DNA from: Nymphaea colorata
Taxonomy: Eukaryota > Streptophyta > Magnoliopsida > Nymphaeales > Nymphaeaceae
Assembly (NCBI RefSeq): GCF_008831285.2
Contig: NC_045144.1
Coordinates: 13,815,858 to 13,879,857 of the forward strand
DNA length: 64,000 nt
Direction of reading: 5' to 3'
Shown here: positions 1 through 13,071 of the stretch, piece by piece
Position numbering within the stretch: the first letter of the stretch is position 1
How the letters are laid out: each line of letters begins with the position of its first letter
The notes under the pieces: model-generated
Told to the model about the DNA's origin: nothing
The model's database searches: none
The model's input: the letters and a program-made list of their open reading frames with translations, nothing else
Made by a program: the position numbers and the translations under genes

Positions 1-2115
1 AGAGAGGATAAACACTAAAAAAAAATTAAATGCAACAACGACACTGTATGAATTGGTTTTACGATATCAATGCATTTATTGAGAGGCAATATTTACTACT
101 ACAAAGACTTGTGCCAAATGCAACTACAGGATTCATTTTACAATACACTCAAATAAATTTGTATTTACAAGGACACAATAAACACTTGGAAAAATTAAAT
201 GTGACGATACTATATAGATTGATTTTATCATAAAAAGGTGATTACTATGAGGCAATAAGTAGTCGTATAGAATAGATTGCGATAACAGAACTGCAGGCCT
301 CGTTTATAGTCAAATAAGCTCGTGTTTACAAGCACATAATAAGTACTCCAAAAAAAATTAATGCGACAATGACACTTATAGACTAGTTTTACGATAAGAA
401 CACATTTACTACAAGGCGATATTTACTATGACACTAAATGCGTGCAATAATGCAACTATAGGTTCAAATAAATTTGTGTTTACAAGGACGTGAAAACACT
501 TGAAACAATTAAATGCGACAATCACATTGTATGGACTGGTTTTACGATAACAAGACATTTACTAAGAGGCAATAAGTAGTTTGACAAAACAGATTGTGAT
601 AGAGCAACTTCAGGATTCTTTTTACAATACACTCAAATAAATTTGTGTCTACAAAGATGCAGTAAGTACTCAAAAAAATTTAATGAGACAATGACACTGT
701 ATGAACTTGTTTTACGATAACAATGCATTTACTAAGAGACAATATTTACTATGACAAAAAATCATGTGATAAGACAACTATAGGATTCGTTTTACTACAC
801 ACTAAAATAAATTCATGTTTACAAGGATGCTATAAGCACTGGTAACAATTAAATGTGATGACAATACTTATGGATTAGTTTTCCAATAACAGGGTATTTA
901 CTAAGAGGTACCAGTTGGACTAGACAAAACAGATTATGATAACACAACTATAGGATTCGTTTCACGATACATTCAAATAAATTCATGTTTACAAGGACAC
1001 AATAAACACTTGAAAAAATTAAACACGACAATGACACTATATGGACTAGTTTTCTGATAACAATGCATTTACTAAAAGACGAGACTATGACAAAAAAAAT
1101 CATGTGATAATGCAACTATAGGATTCATTTTACGATACACTCAAATAAATTCATGGTTACAAGGTTAAGATAAACAATTAAAAAAATTAAATGCGACGAC
1201 ACTATATGGATTGGTTTAAAAAAAAGACATTTAATAAGAGTAGATAAGCACTCAAAAAAATTTAAATGCGACAACGACATTGTATGGACTTGTTTTACAA
1301 TAAACTCAAATAAATTCATGTTCATAAAGATGCGATATGTACTCAAACAAATTTAATGCGACATGGCACTGTGTGGACTGACTTTAAGATAAAAACATGT
1401 TCATTGAGAGGTAATATTTACTACGACAAAAAATTATGCGATAACACAATTGTTGGATCTATTTTATGATACACTAAAATAAATTTGTGTTTATAAGGGT
1501 GCGATAAGCACTCAAGATAATTAAATACAAAAATGACATTGTATGGATTTGTTTTATGATACCAAGGTGTTTGCTAAGGGGCGATAATCAGTTGGACAAA
1601 ACAGATTACGAAAACGCAACTGTAGAATTCGTTTTTACGATATATTCAACTAAATTTTTTGTTTACAAGGACGTAATAAGCACTCAGAAAAATTTAATAT
1701 GACAACAATATTGTATGCACTAGTTTCACGATAACAATGCGCTTACTAGGATACGATATTTACTATGACAAAAAATCATGTGATAATGTAACTGCTGGAT
1801 TGTTTTGTGATACACTCAAATAAATTCATGATTACAAGGATGCGATAGACACTCGAAAAAGATTAAATGTGACAACATTATATTGATTGGTTTTACGATA
1901 ACATGGTGTTTACTAAGAGGCGATAAACAGTCGGACAAAACAGATTGTGATAACGCAATTGCAGGATTCATTTTACAATACACTAAATTTGTGTTTAGAA
2001 GGACATGATAAGGACTTGAAACAATTTAATGCGACAAGGACACTGTATGAAATTGTTTTACGATAAAAATGTGCTTAGTAAGAGGTGATAAGTAGTCAGA
2101 CAAAAAAAATTATGA
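1..2115. repeat. Tandem satellite array, unit about 167 bp
   Basis: The segment ending in a 'tttacaagga'-like motif after 'caaataaatt' recurs near 151, 312, 466, 635, 803, 974, 1142, 1307, 1472, 1647, 1817 and 1983, with spacing of 154-175 bp and mostly 165-171. Units differ by many substitutions and small indels, so this is an old or edge-of-array block. Each unit contains 'gttttacgata' twice, about 80-88 bp apart, which suggests that it arose by doubling of a half-unit. The array is cut by the window's left edge and fades out near 2115. Short ORFs inside it are chance readings. A centromeric or heterochromatic role is possible from the unit length but is not shown here. Confidence 0.9.
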
Positions 2116-2249
2116 TAATGAAATATTAATGCATTTACGAGAAATAATATTAACTTATTATCAAACATTCTTATGAACAAAAGAATATTGTTTGTATTCC
2201 ATCAAAAAAATAGGATTCAAAACATAAGATTATTCTCAATCATGTCATG

Positions 2250-4610
2250 ACAAGAACTTCTTCAACTCAGAAATTTCCCCAGTCAAATCTGCAACATGAT
2301 CAATTAAGTGTTTATTGTTGTGACCAATCTCTCTTCCATGAGGTGGTTAGGACGCTGAGCTGCAGTCTCCACATGGTCATGGCATCCTTTACTTCTATTC
2401 TCACTACCCATATGATCTTGGTACCATTTACTGCGGAACTCCCTCTAAGCTGCATCCGCCGTTCAAGATGATGATGATGATGTTGTTGTGGATGACAATC
2501 CAAATTGGGGCACATCTAAATAGATTTTAAGTACTTGATAATGAACTATATTCCAATACTGCTCCTGGTACCCTGGTGCAAACCCCTTGCTATTGTAAAC
2601 AATGACAAATTCACCACCATGACACCAGTTATGGAGCTCTTTTTGAAACAACAGTTGCGAGTCAACTCCAGCCCTAAAAGCACTCTTTTTCTTTAATCTC
2701 TTGTAGGGATGGGGTGGCTACAGAATTGAGTGGACAAGACCATGCTGCAAGAGGACTCAGCTTCCATGCCGCATTTCTACTTAGTTCATGTAGAACAACC
2801 ACAGGTCTTTGCACGATAAAAAAGCGTTTATGATAATCTAATCATTGGTGTCACCACCAATGTATGATCTAAACAACACTTAAAAATAAAAATGGAATAA
2901 TCATCAATACACAAGTATTCTAACATCAGTATGAAACATTATTTGGTATAAATACTCGAGTCGTCTCAGATTCGATATGATTGACCTGAATGACTATGCA
3001 TCGTTGTAATCTCTGGGATTGATATCTCTCCACTATGCATGTAATGGAAAAACATTTGGAAATGGACACTCCACAGTGGGTCTAATAAAATGTATGTGCT
3101 ACCACATCCAGAACTAGAGACAAAACACATATACAAATATTATAAAATGATAGATAATTCTTTTTACATATAAATGTTACATGATGAAGATACTATCTAT
3201 ACCTGCGGCAACAACCAGCATCCACCCATGATTGCATCCTTGTCCTTAATCATTACAGCTGGCTATACAAATGCGCTAGCATAGCTGCCCCCATGCATAG
3301 CGGTGAATCTCGTCTACAACTTTCAAAAACTAAATATACCGCCAGCTTATGCGTAAGCATGAATTGTTACTAAATAGACACACGCCAAATAAATATATAA
3401 GAAAGGACCTCAATGCTTGGTCTGCTTCTTGCTAAGGTACATGATGCTTTGCATGCTATCATTTATTCTATAGTCTTGAAACAACAAATGGCATCAATTT
3501 CCTCCAAAGGCTACAACTTTCTTAAACTTCAAATCTGTCAATTCTAGGAGGTTGTTGCTCTTCCTTATCCAGTTGTATCTCGACGTCCCGACCATAGGTT
3601 TTCATGGGTTCTTAGATGCAATAGCCTAGCAACGTCTTCTAGCATCATCTTGAAAGCATCAAAGACAAATGTGTTTATCTGAGAATCCCACTTATTCGCC
3701 AAGGCATACAAGGGCCCCATTGGAGTTTCATTGTGCCATGGGAAAATAACCTTGATAATTGCATTCTCATCAATCTTTGCTTTTAGATGTCTGACAGAAC
3801 TTCATACCAATCAACAACCAACTGCCACTGGTAGCGTTTACATTCTTACAATAGAAATACCAGTGTCAAAGACATTATCCTGCACAAAAACTTTAATTAC
3901 AAATAATTGAATAAACGACATAGATTACTTACATCAATGCCACACAATCACCTCCTTTTCTTCTCAACTATTTCCACCACTTCTACATTGAAATCATGTT
4001 TTCTCATTTGCCTAGAACTTCTAATTTTTAGTAGAGGTACAGTCTGCACATTTAACACTAATCCCTCTCCTTCATCTAACAATGGATTCCCCTCATCATT
4101 GTCCTTCTCCCCTACATTCTTTGCCTCCAAGAGTCACTCCCTTTCCGCCACCTCCTCCTGTTGAAATCCAATCTCTCATCCTTTCTCCATCTTCACATCC
4201 TGTCCCTTCGTTTCCGCTACTTCCTCCTGCTCAAGTCCCTCACCCCCTATATTGTCCTTCAACCTTTCCTGTCCTTTCTTGTCCACCACGTCCTTCTACT
4301 CAAATTCTTTCTCCCCTGCATTGTCCATCTCTGTGGCATCTCTATTCATTTTCTTCCCCTCCTCCTCCTCTTTTTCTTTCATGCCTTCCTTCTCCTTCCC
4401 TATGACATGCTCTATTTCGTGTGACATATGCTCTGTTGCAATGACAACTTCATCCTCTTTCCATTCTGCCAAAACATCATACTCACCTATCATTCTATCT
4501 TTTTCTAAGTTTTTTAGATTTCTTTGAATGTATAGGTCGTCTTCATCCCATTTGACATCGAATAATGGACGTTCAATGTCATATTCCTTGGTATTGATTG
4601 AAGTAGACAT
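2250..4610 (-). pseudogene. Decayed plant-mobile-domain (PMD) type gene
   Basis: Read on the minus strand, an open stretch from an ATG at 4610 down to about 4296 encodes a very acidic, lysine/glutamate-rich N-terminus (ending in runs such as KEKEEEEGKK). Around 3730-3600 the translation resembles the PMD (aminotransferase-like) opening: an LANKWD-like start, then NTFVF, then LEDVARLLHLR, a close variant of the family's W...TF...LEDVA.LLGL pattern. Further down (about 2830-2700) a stretch reads PVVVLHELSRNAAWKLSPLA. Many stops and frame changes separate these blocks, although some could be introns. PMD proteins occur both as host nuclear factors and inside transposons. The coding is too broken to say which this was. 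Confidence 0.45.
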
Positions 4611-4756
4611 TGTTGATCTACAACAAGCAAAAAAATGATATAGATAATGAAATAACAAAGCTAGATAGAGTTAGAGATAAACAAACAGATATAAGACATT
4701 GAAATAACAACGCGTGTATATACTACATATGAAAAACAAAAGGATATGAGATAATG

Positions 4757-4862
4757 TTGTCATTTCATTATTTCACCTCCTTTGTTTCCCTTCTACAATA
4801 CATACAGAGTTGTTATTCCATTATCTCACCTCTTTCTTTTTCTCTTCTACAATGTATGAACT
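4757..4862. repeat. Two-copy 53-bp tandem repeat
   Basis: A block beginning 'ttgtcatttcattattt' at 4757 is repeated with substitutions from 4810. Both copies continue with a pyrimidine-rich 'ttctacaat' segment. It sits in AT-rich non-coding DNA upstream of the first copy of the long direct repeat at 5228. Confidence 0.7.
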
Positions 4863-5227
4863 AATAAAGTGCGAGACCAACCTAAAAATAATAGTCCATA
4901 TCTATCATCGACCAGGATAATAGATCCAACAGTCGTCTTTACGCTTGCTTTGATAGACGCTATTTGGCCGATGACGATAATTTTTGCTGACAAGGATGAT
5001 AAGCACACCTTAAGAATGAGAACTCCCTTTGGAATAAGAGAACCTAGTAGAAGCCTCCTCTCAATCCAAAAGACATCCATAAAGTTGCTTCGACCGATGC
5101 TCTTCAACCAACGACGAGAACCACTCCAACGAGGACGAGAAGTGCTGCCTATCAAGTTGACCAGCCGATTTGCCTTCGACCCACCTTGCCGATTTGGCTT
5201 CCGAGTTAATGTTTGGAACAAGTGGCT

Positions 5228-5515
5228 GATGAGATAGTAAAATTTTTATGAGATAATAAGATAACGTTATAAGAAGCACAAAAAAAAAAAAAGCTTTTTT
5301 ACTATTCGAAAGAGTATATTAGTCATAGCAATATCCATATATGGACTTACAAATTTTACCTTTATCAAATCTCCAAATCTTCCTTTTGTTGTTCCATTTT
5401 TATCCTTACAAAAAGCTCTTTTTTGTATTAATCATGGGCTTTTTTTTCATACTTAAAATGACACACAAAATTACATACACAAAGGTAGTGTATATAACCA
5501 GCTTCATTTTTCTTG
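5228..5515 (+). repeat. Dispersed direct repeat, copy 1
   Basis: This segment matches 8386-8635 in the same orientation over its whole length. Shared landmarks in order are 'atgagata', an A-rich tract, 'gacaaattttac'-like DNA, 'gtattaatcatg', 'aaaatgacaca' and 'gtgtatataac'. The copies differ by many substitutions and indels. They could be two insertions of one repeat family or the LTRs of a wrecked element about 3.4 kb long. No pol coding was recognised between them. The open frame at 5341-5682 lies partly in this repeat and is not a convincing gene. Confidence 0.65.
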
Positions 5516-8194
5516 CTAGTCTGTATGTGCTTTGTCAAGCTGATGAGGAAAGTACCTATCATCTCTTTGGGCCTATCTTGAGGTTCAATGCTTGTTATGG
5601 CTTCTTGGCTGCGTCACTCACTGCCTATCTCTTTGCCTTCCTTTGCTTGCGACCTCTTGTTTGGCCCATCTATTGCTCATAAATCGTATAAATAACATTT
5701 TCCTTAGCGGACTTAGCTCTTCATCTTTTAGTGGCAAATTTGGACTAAGTAGAATTTTCTTTTGTGACACTGCCTATGATTTCCATGGCCTGTTTCATGT
5801 TATTTGATCAAAGATTGTGGTGGTTCTTAATTAGGCGTCACATAAATTTGCATCCATTGTACACTTTTGAAGTGATGTAGTTTTAATTTGGTAATGTTTA
5901 TTTGTTCCGGCATTCAACACTCTTGGGTGTGGCTGTGTTCAACGAAATAATCTCTCTCCCCTCCCCCACCCCACAACACACACCAAACACACACTAATAT
6001 ATGTGCTCTGTAAACATTTTCCCATTTCTCACTAAATCTAACCCAGTGATCAGTCTATTAGAAATTAACTTTTGAAATTAATATTTATCGAAGTTTTCCT
6101 GCTAATCTAATGGCTTAGAGTGCAATAAATGCATTTACAAGTTGATAATAAAAATCCAAATGCTACTTCGGATGACTTGCATAGAAGAGAGAGAGAGAGT
6201 GTGTCTATGTATGTTTAATGGAAACCATTTTCAAAGCAATTTTTCCTATATAAGGCAAGAGTGCAAAGACTTCTCAAAGCATTCCAAATAATATAATCGT
6301 GTGAAACGTGATAGCTCATGAGAGCTTCGAAGACTGTATCTCTTTGTCCATTAAGAAAGCAAAAATGTTCCATCAAGGTTTTGAGTCGTACTTGTTGACT
6401 GCCAGCTTGCAGTATTTTCTTCTTTTTTGGCACGTACATTTCAACGAACTTGCTGGTTGAGATTCACCTTTGTTTTACGTTATTTCTTCGTTGAAAATCT
6501 CACTCCTAGTTTCATGAACCTTGTTGCAAAGTACTTTTTGCCTGGTGTAAACTTCGGAACTACTTTTGATTTTAAAATGTAATTTGTCATTTTCTGAAAA
6601 CTTTAGAATGAACAAAACTGTATTAAGAGGAGAGAACAGTCACAAGATTCATGAGACGGTAACAACATATTACTTAGAAATTGATTGAAAAGTTATATAG
6701 GGGCCAAACTCACATTTTTGAAAATTTAATGGGTAAATTTTAAATTTTCAAAATGTGAGGTGGGGACATGGCCCCTTCCTTAGCTCTGTCCTTGCTGGAA
6801 AGTAAAGCTTCCTACTTTTATTTACAAAAAAATAAACACGGATAATGCTAAGCATCGGCTGTAAGATAAAATAGAAAAGATTAGCACAGGCCATACAACA
6901 TTCTTGTTCACAATAGAGAAAGAGACTCAAAACAAAAGGCCACCATAGAAGTGGCGGCATGGGGGGACATTACCCAATGCATTGGCAACCAAAAGAGGCT
7001 CTTTAGGCCCCACAATGGCGAGAGCCACTTAAATTGGTGGGAGATTATTGACAAAAAGAATTCTCGTTCTGTTTGGTGAGATAACTTTTCATTTATTAGG
7101 GAGAGCAATTCTGTCTTCAATCACTTGGTTTAGGCTTCTTTTCCACCCATTAACGTTAATGCTAATATCAAGCACTAACATACGCGTGCTACTTATTACC
7201 TCCTGATCGGCAGAACAGACCAATAGAAAGTTGAACTCACTGTCATAGCTGCCCATGACCCTTTCTGATTTAGACACTTTGATGTTATCTACCTCTTTCT
7301 CACACCATACTGGACAAACTTCCTTCCTATGGGACGGCCAACGCCAAGAATGGCTTAAGAGCCGGGAAAAGCCGTGCTTGACGACCATAGCAGGTCAAGC
7401 ATGCACGTGTTGGAACACCTTCAGTCAATGGATGGGCAGACATGATTGGCAAACCCGTAACCTGGACTTGGGTCGGTCACCAGGCTAGTGAGTTTTAAAA
7501 TAACTCTAACGTAAACCACTGCCACTCAATGTAGAGGAAGATGGGCCATCCTTGACACCTGGTGTGGTTTTGTAGAGATCTAAGCTAACTCAGACCATTC
7601 ATGAGTCAACCTGGTGAGTTTGCAAACTATGGGGGGTTTGGAAGAAATAACATTCATGGTCGACATTTATTACTAACCGGCAAAAGTCAGCTTACCATCT
7701 ATCCCCTCGACGGATGACTTTTCATTTTTTTATATTATGTCATTATAAACATTCGAAAGAAGTGCATTTACAGTCGTCAACTGCTTTGCCACCGTTTTTA
7801 ACAGTAAAATACACTTTCCATCACTGTTTTTAGTGACACAAAATAAAAACTAATTAATTAATTATAAAGGTATCATGTTGATTTTAAAATATATATTATT
7901 TTCAAGTACAATTAGAGACAAGATGTTATGCAAATAATTTGTATATATCAACCAATCTACAGACAAAAAGTTTTTTGTAATTTTTGAATTTGTTACCACA
8001 ATCTTTGAGTCTATCACTAGCCACTACTGGGTCATCTTGCAAATAGACCTTGTATACATTTTTGAAATCAGCTTTTCCCATAATATCGAGTTATGTATGC
8101 TGCTTTGCATATGTAACGAGCGTACAATAGATGTGGACGCTAATATCAATTTGGACATTTACTTTTATGGCTAAACATTGCATATGTATGTGCA
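5516..8194. other. Non-coding AT-rich interval
   Basis: No protein family was recognised on either strand. Open frames are short and lack domain motifs. The piece at 6715-6790 ('ggggacatggccccttcc') resembles the conserved edge of a common low-copy plant repeat seen again near 11270, 11745 and 33705. A somewhat GC-richer stretch at 7380-7640 has no recognisable identity. Confidence 0.5.
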
Positions 8195-8435
8195 TAAGAT
8201 AACAAATATGTATGAAATAATGTTTATGAGATAACAACATATTTATGAGATAACGAACAGAAAATATGAGATAACTTTAAACATAAGTATAAGATAATGT
8301 TTATGAAATAATAAAATATTTATAAGAGAATAAGACAATGGACATATGTATGAGATAATTCTAAACATAAGTATGAGATATATTTATGAGATAATAAATT
8401 GTTTATAAGATAATGGAATAATGTTATGAGCTGGG
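8195..8435. repeat. Degenerate short-unit array (tatgagataa-like)
   Basis: The decamer 'tatgagataa' and close variants ('tatgaaataa', 'tataagataa') recur about ten times in 240 bp, spaced by AT-rich linkers. Similar motifs also stand just before the other copy of the long direct repeat, near 5228, so the array probably belongs to the same repeat family. Confidence 0.6.
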
Positions 8436-8635
8436 AAAAAAGCAAAAATATTTTTTCTACTGCATAAATGGGTATATTGGTTGTATATGGATTGACAAAT
8501 TTTACTTTTATCAAATCCTTAAATATGTTTTTTTTGGTCAAAGTTCTTTTGGTATTAATCATGAGCAATTTTTGTCATTATTAAAATGACACATAAGATT
8601 ACGTAAGTATGGTGTATATAACTAGCTTCGTTTCT
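8386..8635 (+). repeat. Dispersed direct repeat, copy 2
   Basis: Second copy of the repeat at 5228-5515, same orientation, about 3.16 kb downstream. It is slightly shorter and lacks part of the poly-A/T tract. It follows directly on the degenerate 'tatgagataa' array. Confidence 0.65.
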
Positions 8636-11600
8636 CCATACCGTGTGTTTCTAGTTGGAGTCCTTGGAAACTAAACTGGCACAGGTTGACTGAGGTACCT
8701 GACATGTAGGTCCCTGAAATATTAAATCAGTCAGTTAAAAAGTCCTTGAATACCAATTAGTGGTTCCTATAGATGACGGCCCTCACATCATGAAAATCTT
8801 ACTCGTCCTCTAATGAACTTTGTGGTGCAGGCATGAGCAAAGACTTTGACGGGTCTTGGCAGGTCTGGATCTAAACCCGAAATGGTAATGGTACCGGAAA
8901 CCGTAATGGGACGTGGATTTGAACGGATCAAACTATGTGCAATTGAATATGAAAAAACAAAAGTGCTGGATCCATCAGAAATTGAACGAAGAAACTGGAA
9001 TGCTTTTGGTCGACTCTTAATTAATCTGCATACTAAGTGGATCCTATTTTAAATGCTGATCTGAATCTGATCTAGAACCAGACAACATTCAGTTGAGCAA
9101 AGCTGGATTTAATGACAAAGTGTAACGACCAAGTGTACTTAGGTGAGCAAGGAGTATATTTTATCTTACCGCCCAACAAGAGGACCGAAGCCCCCATCAT
9201 TCCCTAATCTTTTTAGGGTATCAGACCTCTTTAGGTGCTTCATGGTAACATCATGCTTCAACTTGCATATAGCGTAAGAAGTTCATGCCTTACAAATTCA
9301 AAAGAAAAACTGATTGCCTACCAGCTCGTACCCAATCTGTTGTGCCATCCTCCTTATTTTGTTTTTATGATTAGATAGGAGATCAGTTTTAAATTGGAAC
9401 CCAAAGAATATCGACCCGTAGGCTTTTGAGGCATTACATGTTGGTGCATGAAGAAAGAAAGAGGGAGGATTACCTGAAAGCGGATTTGAGTTCCCAACAA
9501 TGGATTGAAGAAATTGTTCTATTGTTTTGGGGTTGATTCTGATCTAGGCATTACGGAGGATAGTTAAGTTACCGTGTCCAGATTCAAATCCAATGTCAAA
9601 ACGTATTTATTTTATCAAAACTAATGCTGATCCTAATAGCGTACCGACATCCGAATTGTAGATATTATAAAATATGGGTTTAATTCAGACACTGAAGTGG
9701 GTTGGAAGTTAGCAAATAATTTGGACAAGGGAACCAGTCCAAGTCCAACTATTAACCCGTTCTAGTTCCACGAAAATTCAGCCTGCCTTCGGTTTTAGAT
9801 CTGGATTATCCAAATGAGCAAATCCATACCCCCATTAATTCCCGAAGAGAAGTAGCCAAGGGAATAAAAAAAGGCCACAAACGTGAGACAAAGTTTCAGA
9901 AAATTAGGCGAAATCAAACACCATTTTCTAACCTTTGCCCAACCTATTTACCAAAACGAATCTCGATCGATTAATTAGTGGGCACGTAATATGTGACTGC
10001 CATTTAGATTCGGATATGATTTTGAGAGCTGCACTGATTCAAATTTTGGACGTTAAGAGGGTATCAGCTACTAACTGATACAATGCCGGCCGCTACAGAT
10101 CTCTGCCTTTTATTTTCTTAACTCAAATAAAAATCATTTTAACTACTAACATTGCTCAATTCTTACTTTTATCATAATTAGAGAATATATAACAAGTTTC
10201 TTTACGATGACAAATACATAAACTTGAGTTACATTGAATAAGAAACTGAAGCACCATTCTTTATCTCTGTCCCTCAAAAGGCATAGCACAGCTGGTGGAA
10301 GAATAAGCATGGGCACGAAATGCATCTCCTTTGCAATAAATTAGAGGGAGATTTTTCTCTCTCATGCACGTGCTTGCATGCATGCAGACATACACACAAA
10401 CACACCTTTTTTTAATGTAAAATCTCGAAGAAATCTCACCCAAGTCGAGAGGCTTTTGGTGCTGGGCTGGTGGAGTACAAAAAATTTTATTATAGATGAT
10501 GGATACAAAAATAATTCCAATAATTAATGAGGTGGTTTGGAGCATGAACAATTATAGATGATGATGATGCAATAAGAGATGCAGATGGGTGGAGCGCATC
10601 TGTGAGATGTGATGTCAATGATTCTGATATCATCTAATTTTCAATTCGAAAATATTGTGCTGTGCAATTGAAATTCAAGTTTGATTGGTATTGCTAATAA
10701 TCTCAGAATAGGCAAATCAAATTTATGGCAAATATATCACGTTTTTAACTTTTGTAAATGTTTATTTCTTTATTAACATTTATATTTTAATTATTTAAAA
10801 TACATATTTTGATGAATTTGCAACAAATTCAGCCGAAACTCAATCAAACGACTCGCCAAATCGACAACTATGCTTATTAGATCTAATGCATTCTTTATCA
10901 AGTCTCACATCTACGAAATTTAAATTATTGTGCTTTTGGCATTTGAATTTGTGTCTGCTTAGTAATATTAAATTAACTATATGTTGTAGTCAATATCATG
11001 AAAAATCAGTTTGTGAATTGAGTCGGGTAGCCGAAATTGGCTGAAGTAATAAAACAGTAATTCACGAATAATTTTAAAAAATAAAAATTCAGGATATATT
11101 AGCATTCAGTAAAAACTTTAGAAGTGGCAATCTTTAATAAGGCACAAATTGAATCCAACTGTAAAATCTCACTTTCCAGGTGCTTTCAATACTTGAAGCC
11201 TGGACCCAATTTATTGGCATTTCCTTGTTAGCTGGCTAAAACCAGCACAAATATAGCCAACTGGCAGGGGCGGAGGCCAGTGTGGGCAGTTGTCCACACA
11301 GACACCAAAAAATTTTATTTTCATATTGATGTTTTATGAAAGCTCCAGGGTCGATACTAGCTTCTGAACTGGTGACATGAATCCCAACAGGGATGAGACT
11401 TTACCTCATCTGCCATCTCAGCAGCTCTTCCAAAAAAAGATGAATTGAACGACTAAGAAAGGTGATGAAGCCACAGGAGTTTATTTGCCACTGACATGTT
11501 AGAGGGCATGAGAGAGTTATGGCATTATTTGACATAAACTGATGCAGATATAAGGTCGGTAGAGAAGTCCGCTCCATCACCATCCACGTCGCCCTCGCTG

Positions 11601-12824
11601 CCGGAAGGCCTATTTTTAGCTTCCAAGTATGTTGATACTACAAAAGGCATCGGCTGGCAAGTATGTCATGCATGGATGTATGTGATGCATGATGACATGT
11701 GGCTCATGGGTTTGAACTGGTGACATGGATCACAGTCAGGGTGGAGGCAGAAATTTTTTACGAAGATATGCTAAAATTTTGACATATGCTAAAGTATCAT
11801 TTTCAAAATTTTTATAAAAAATTAATTTTTTTAAAAAACCTTATATGTAAATTTAAGATTTTTTTTTTTTTAAAGGGGTGGGACACATGGCACAGCTGTT
11901 CTTGGCTCAAACCAAGATATAGAGTCTGTTTAAAATGACAAATTGCCATTTTGGGGAATGCAACTATTTCAACGAATTAAAAATAAACGAGTTCTTTAGA
12001 AACTAAATATGTACCTTACCATTCAAAAGTTTGAACGGGGAACCGATACATAGACCACCGGCCAGACCAAGTTAAAGGCAGTCCAGGAATGGCTGGTTAA
12101 CCTTTGACCAAGGGATTTGATATTCAAACGTAGTATTGGTCATACGCCTATCGTTTCTCCCACGTGTATTCTACTCTCGCGGGCCGTTGGAACCTTTTGA
12201 AGATCCAAACAGACTAACGAAGGCTTTTGGTCATAAAAGGAAGTGAGGAAGAAGTGTCGTACTTGCTCGTCCTTTACGACATCATATACGACATCATATG
12301 CAGTAAAGCATCGTTTCTCTTCTCACTTTATCTAACAATTTTGTTAATTCCTCATAAATTTTCAAGTAATTGATGAACGTTCAACGGTTCCCTTACTGTT
12401 GAAAAATTATCAATCACTGTTTAAAATTATGAAATAATTTGCAAATTCATGCTTTATGAAAACAAGCATTAAATTATATTTAAAAAGACCTTTTATGCAT
12501 AATGAAAAAAATAACATTTAGGGGGCATTCAAATGACACCGAAAACCAATTTTGGAAGCAATACACCAAATGAATCTTTCCCGGCATGTTATTGCCGATG
12601 CACGGAACAGCTTGTCTTAGTCACATGATTTGAAAGGTTAATAGGGAAACATGAGAGAGAAGGTCTAGGGTTTCCTCTCATCGGAAGGTGCTGGAAGATT
12701 TCTAGATATCCCTCGTTGTGAATGGAGATGGAAGTACACGTGGAGATGGCAGGTGGAGATATGAAGAATTGCGCAGAGATTGTTGAACAACATCAGATAG
12801 CATCGTGGGCTAGACCTTATGCCG
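8636..12824. other. Non-coding interval with fragments of dispersed repeats
   Basis: No gene was recognised. The piece at 11268-11300 ('ggggcggaggccagtgtggg') and a second at 11745-11880, ending in a 12-T run and 'aaaggggtggg', look like edges of the common plant repeat that starts with 'ggggcggagcc'. Around 12520 the 'gggggcattcaaatgacacc' motif resembles MITE ends. 12722-12824 is open but becomes LTR sequence at 12825, so it is not a gene of its own. Confidence 0.4.
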
Positions 12825-13036
12825 TGTTAGACGTTGCAAATGTGTGCAGATTAGGAAATTGCATAATGTTAGGTTGTAACGATAACTTTATTTTTGGTAA
12901 GCTGCTCTATTTGTGTGAAGTGAGGGATGTGGACATTGCTAGTCCTTATCCTCCATCATTTTAAAGTCTTGTGTTGTTCATGGAAAAGTAATGAAATTGT
13001 ATTGCTTCTTCTATTTTCTCTTATAGCACATTATCA
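12825..13036 (+). repeat. 5' LTR of the small copia element
   Basis: Matches 14505-14720 along its length with scattered substitutions and small indels. The shared segment 'ggacattgctagtcctta' is identical in both. The 3' limit is placed just before the primer-binding site; a limit at 13030 after 'caca' is also possible. Confidence 0.85.
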
Positions 13037-13071
13037 TAGTATCAGAGCCAAAGGGACTCTAAAGATCAACC

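Noticed and set aside
1-2115. Regularly spaced repeats that might be read as a CRISPR-like array
   Set aside because: The whole unit repeats with divergence throughout; there are no constant repeats with unique spacers, and the context is plant nuclear DNA.
4082-4527. Overlapping proline/serine-rich frames on the plus strand
   Set aside because: They are shadows of the acidic, Glu/Lys-rich minus-strand stretch of the PMD-like relic.
5341-5682. 113-codon open frame with hydrophobic stretches as a membrane protein gene
   Set aside because: It overlaps a dispersed repeat whose second copy does not preserve the frame; the hydrophobicity comes from T-rich DNA.
12722-12964. 80-codon open frame as a small gene
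   Set aside because: Its second half is the copia 5' LTR, so the frame is a chance fusion of flank and LTR.
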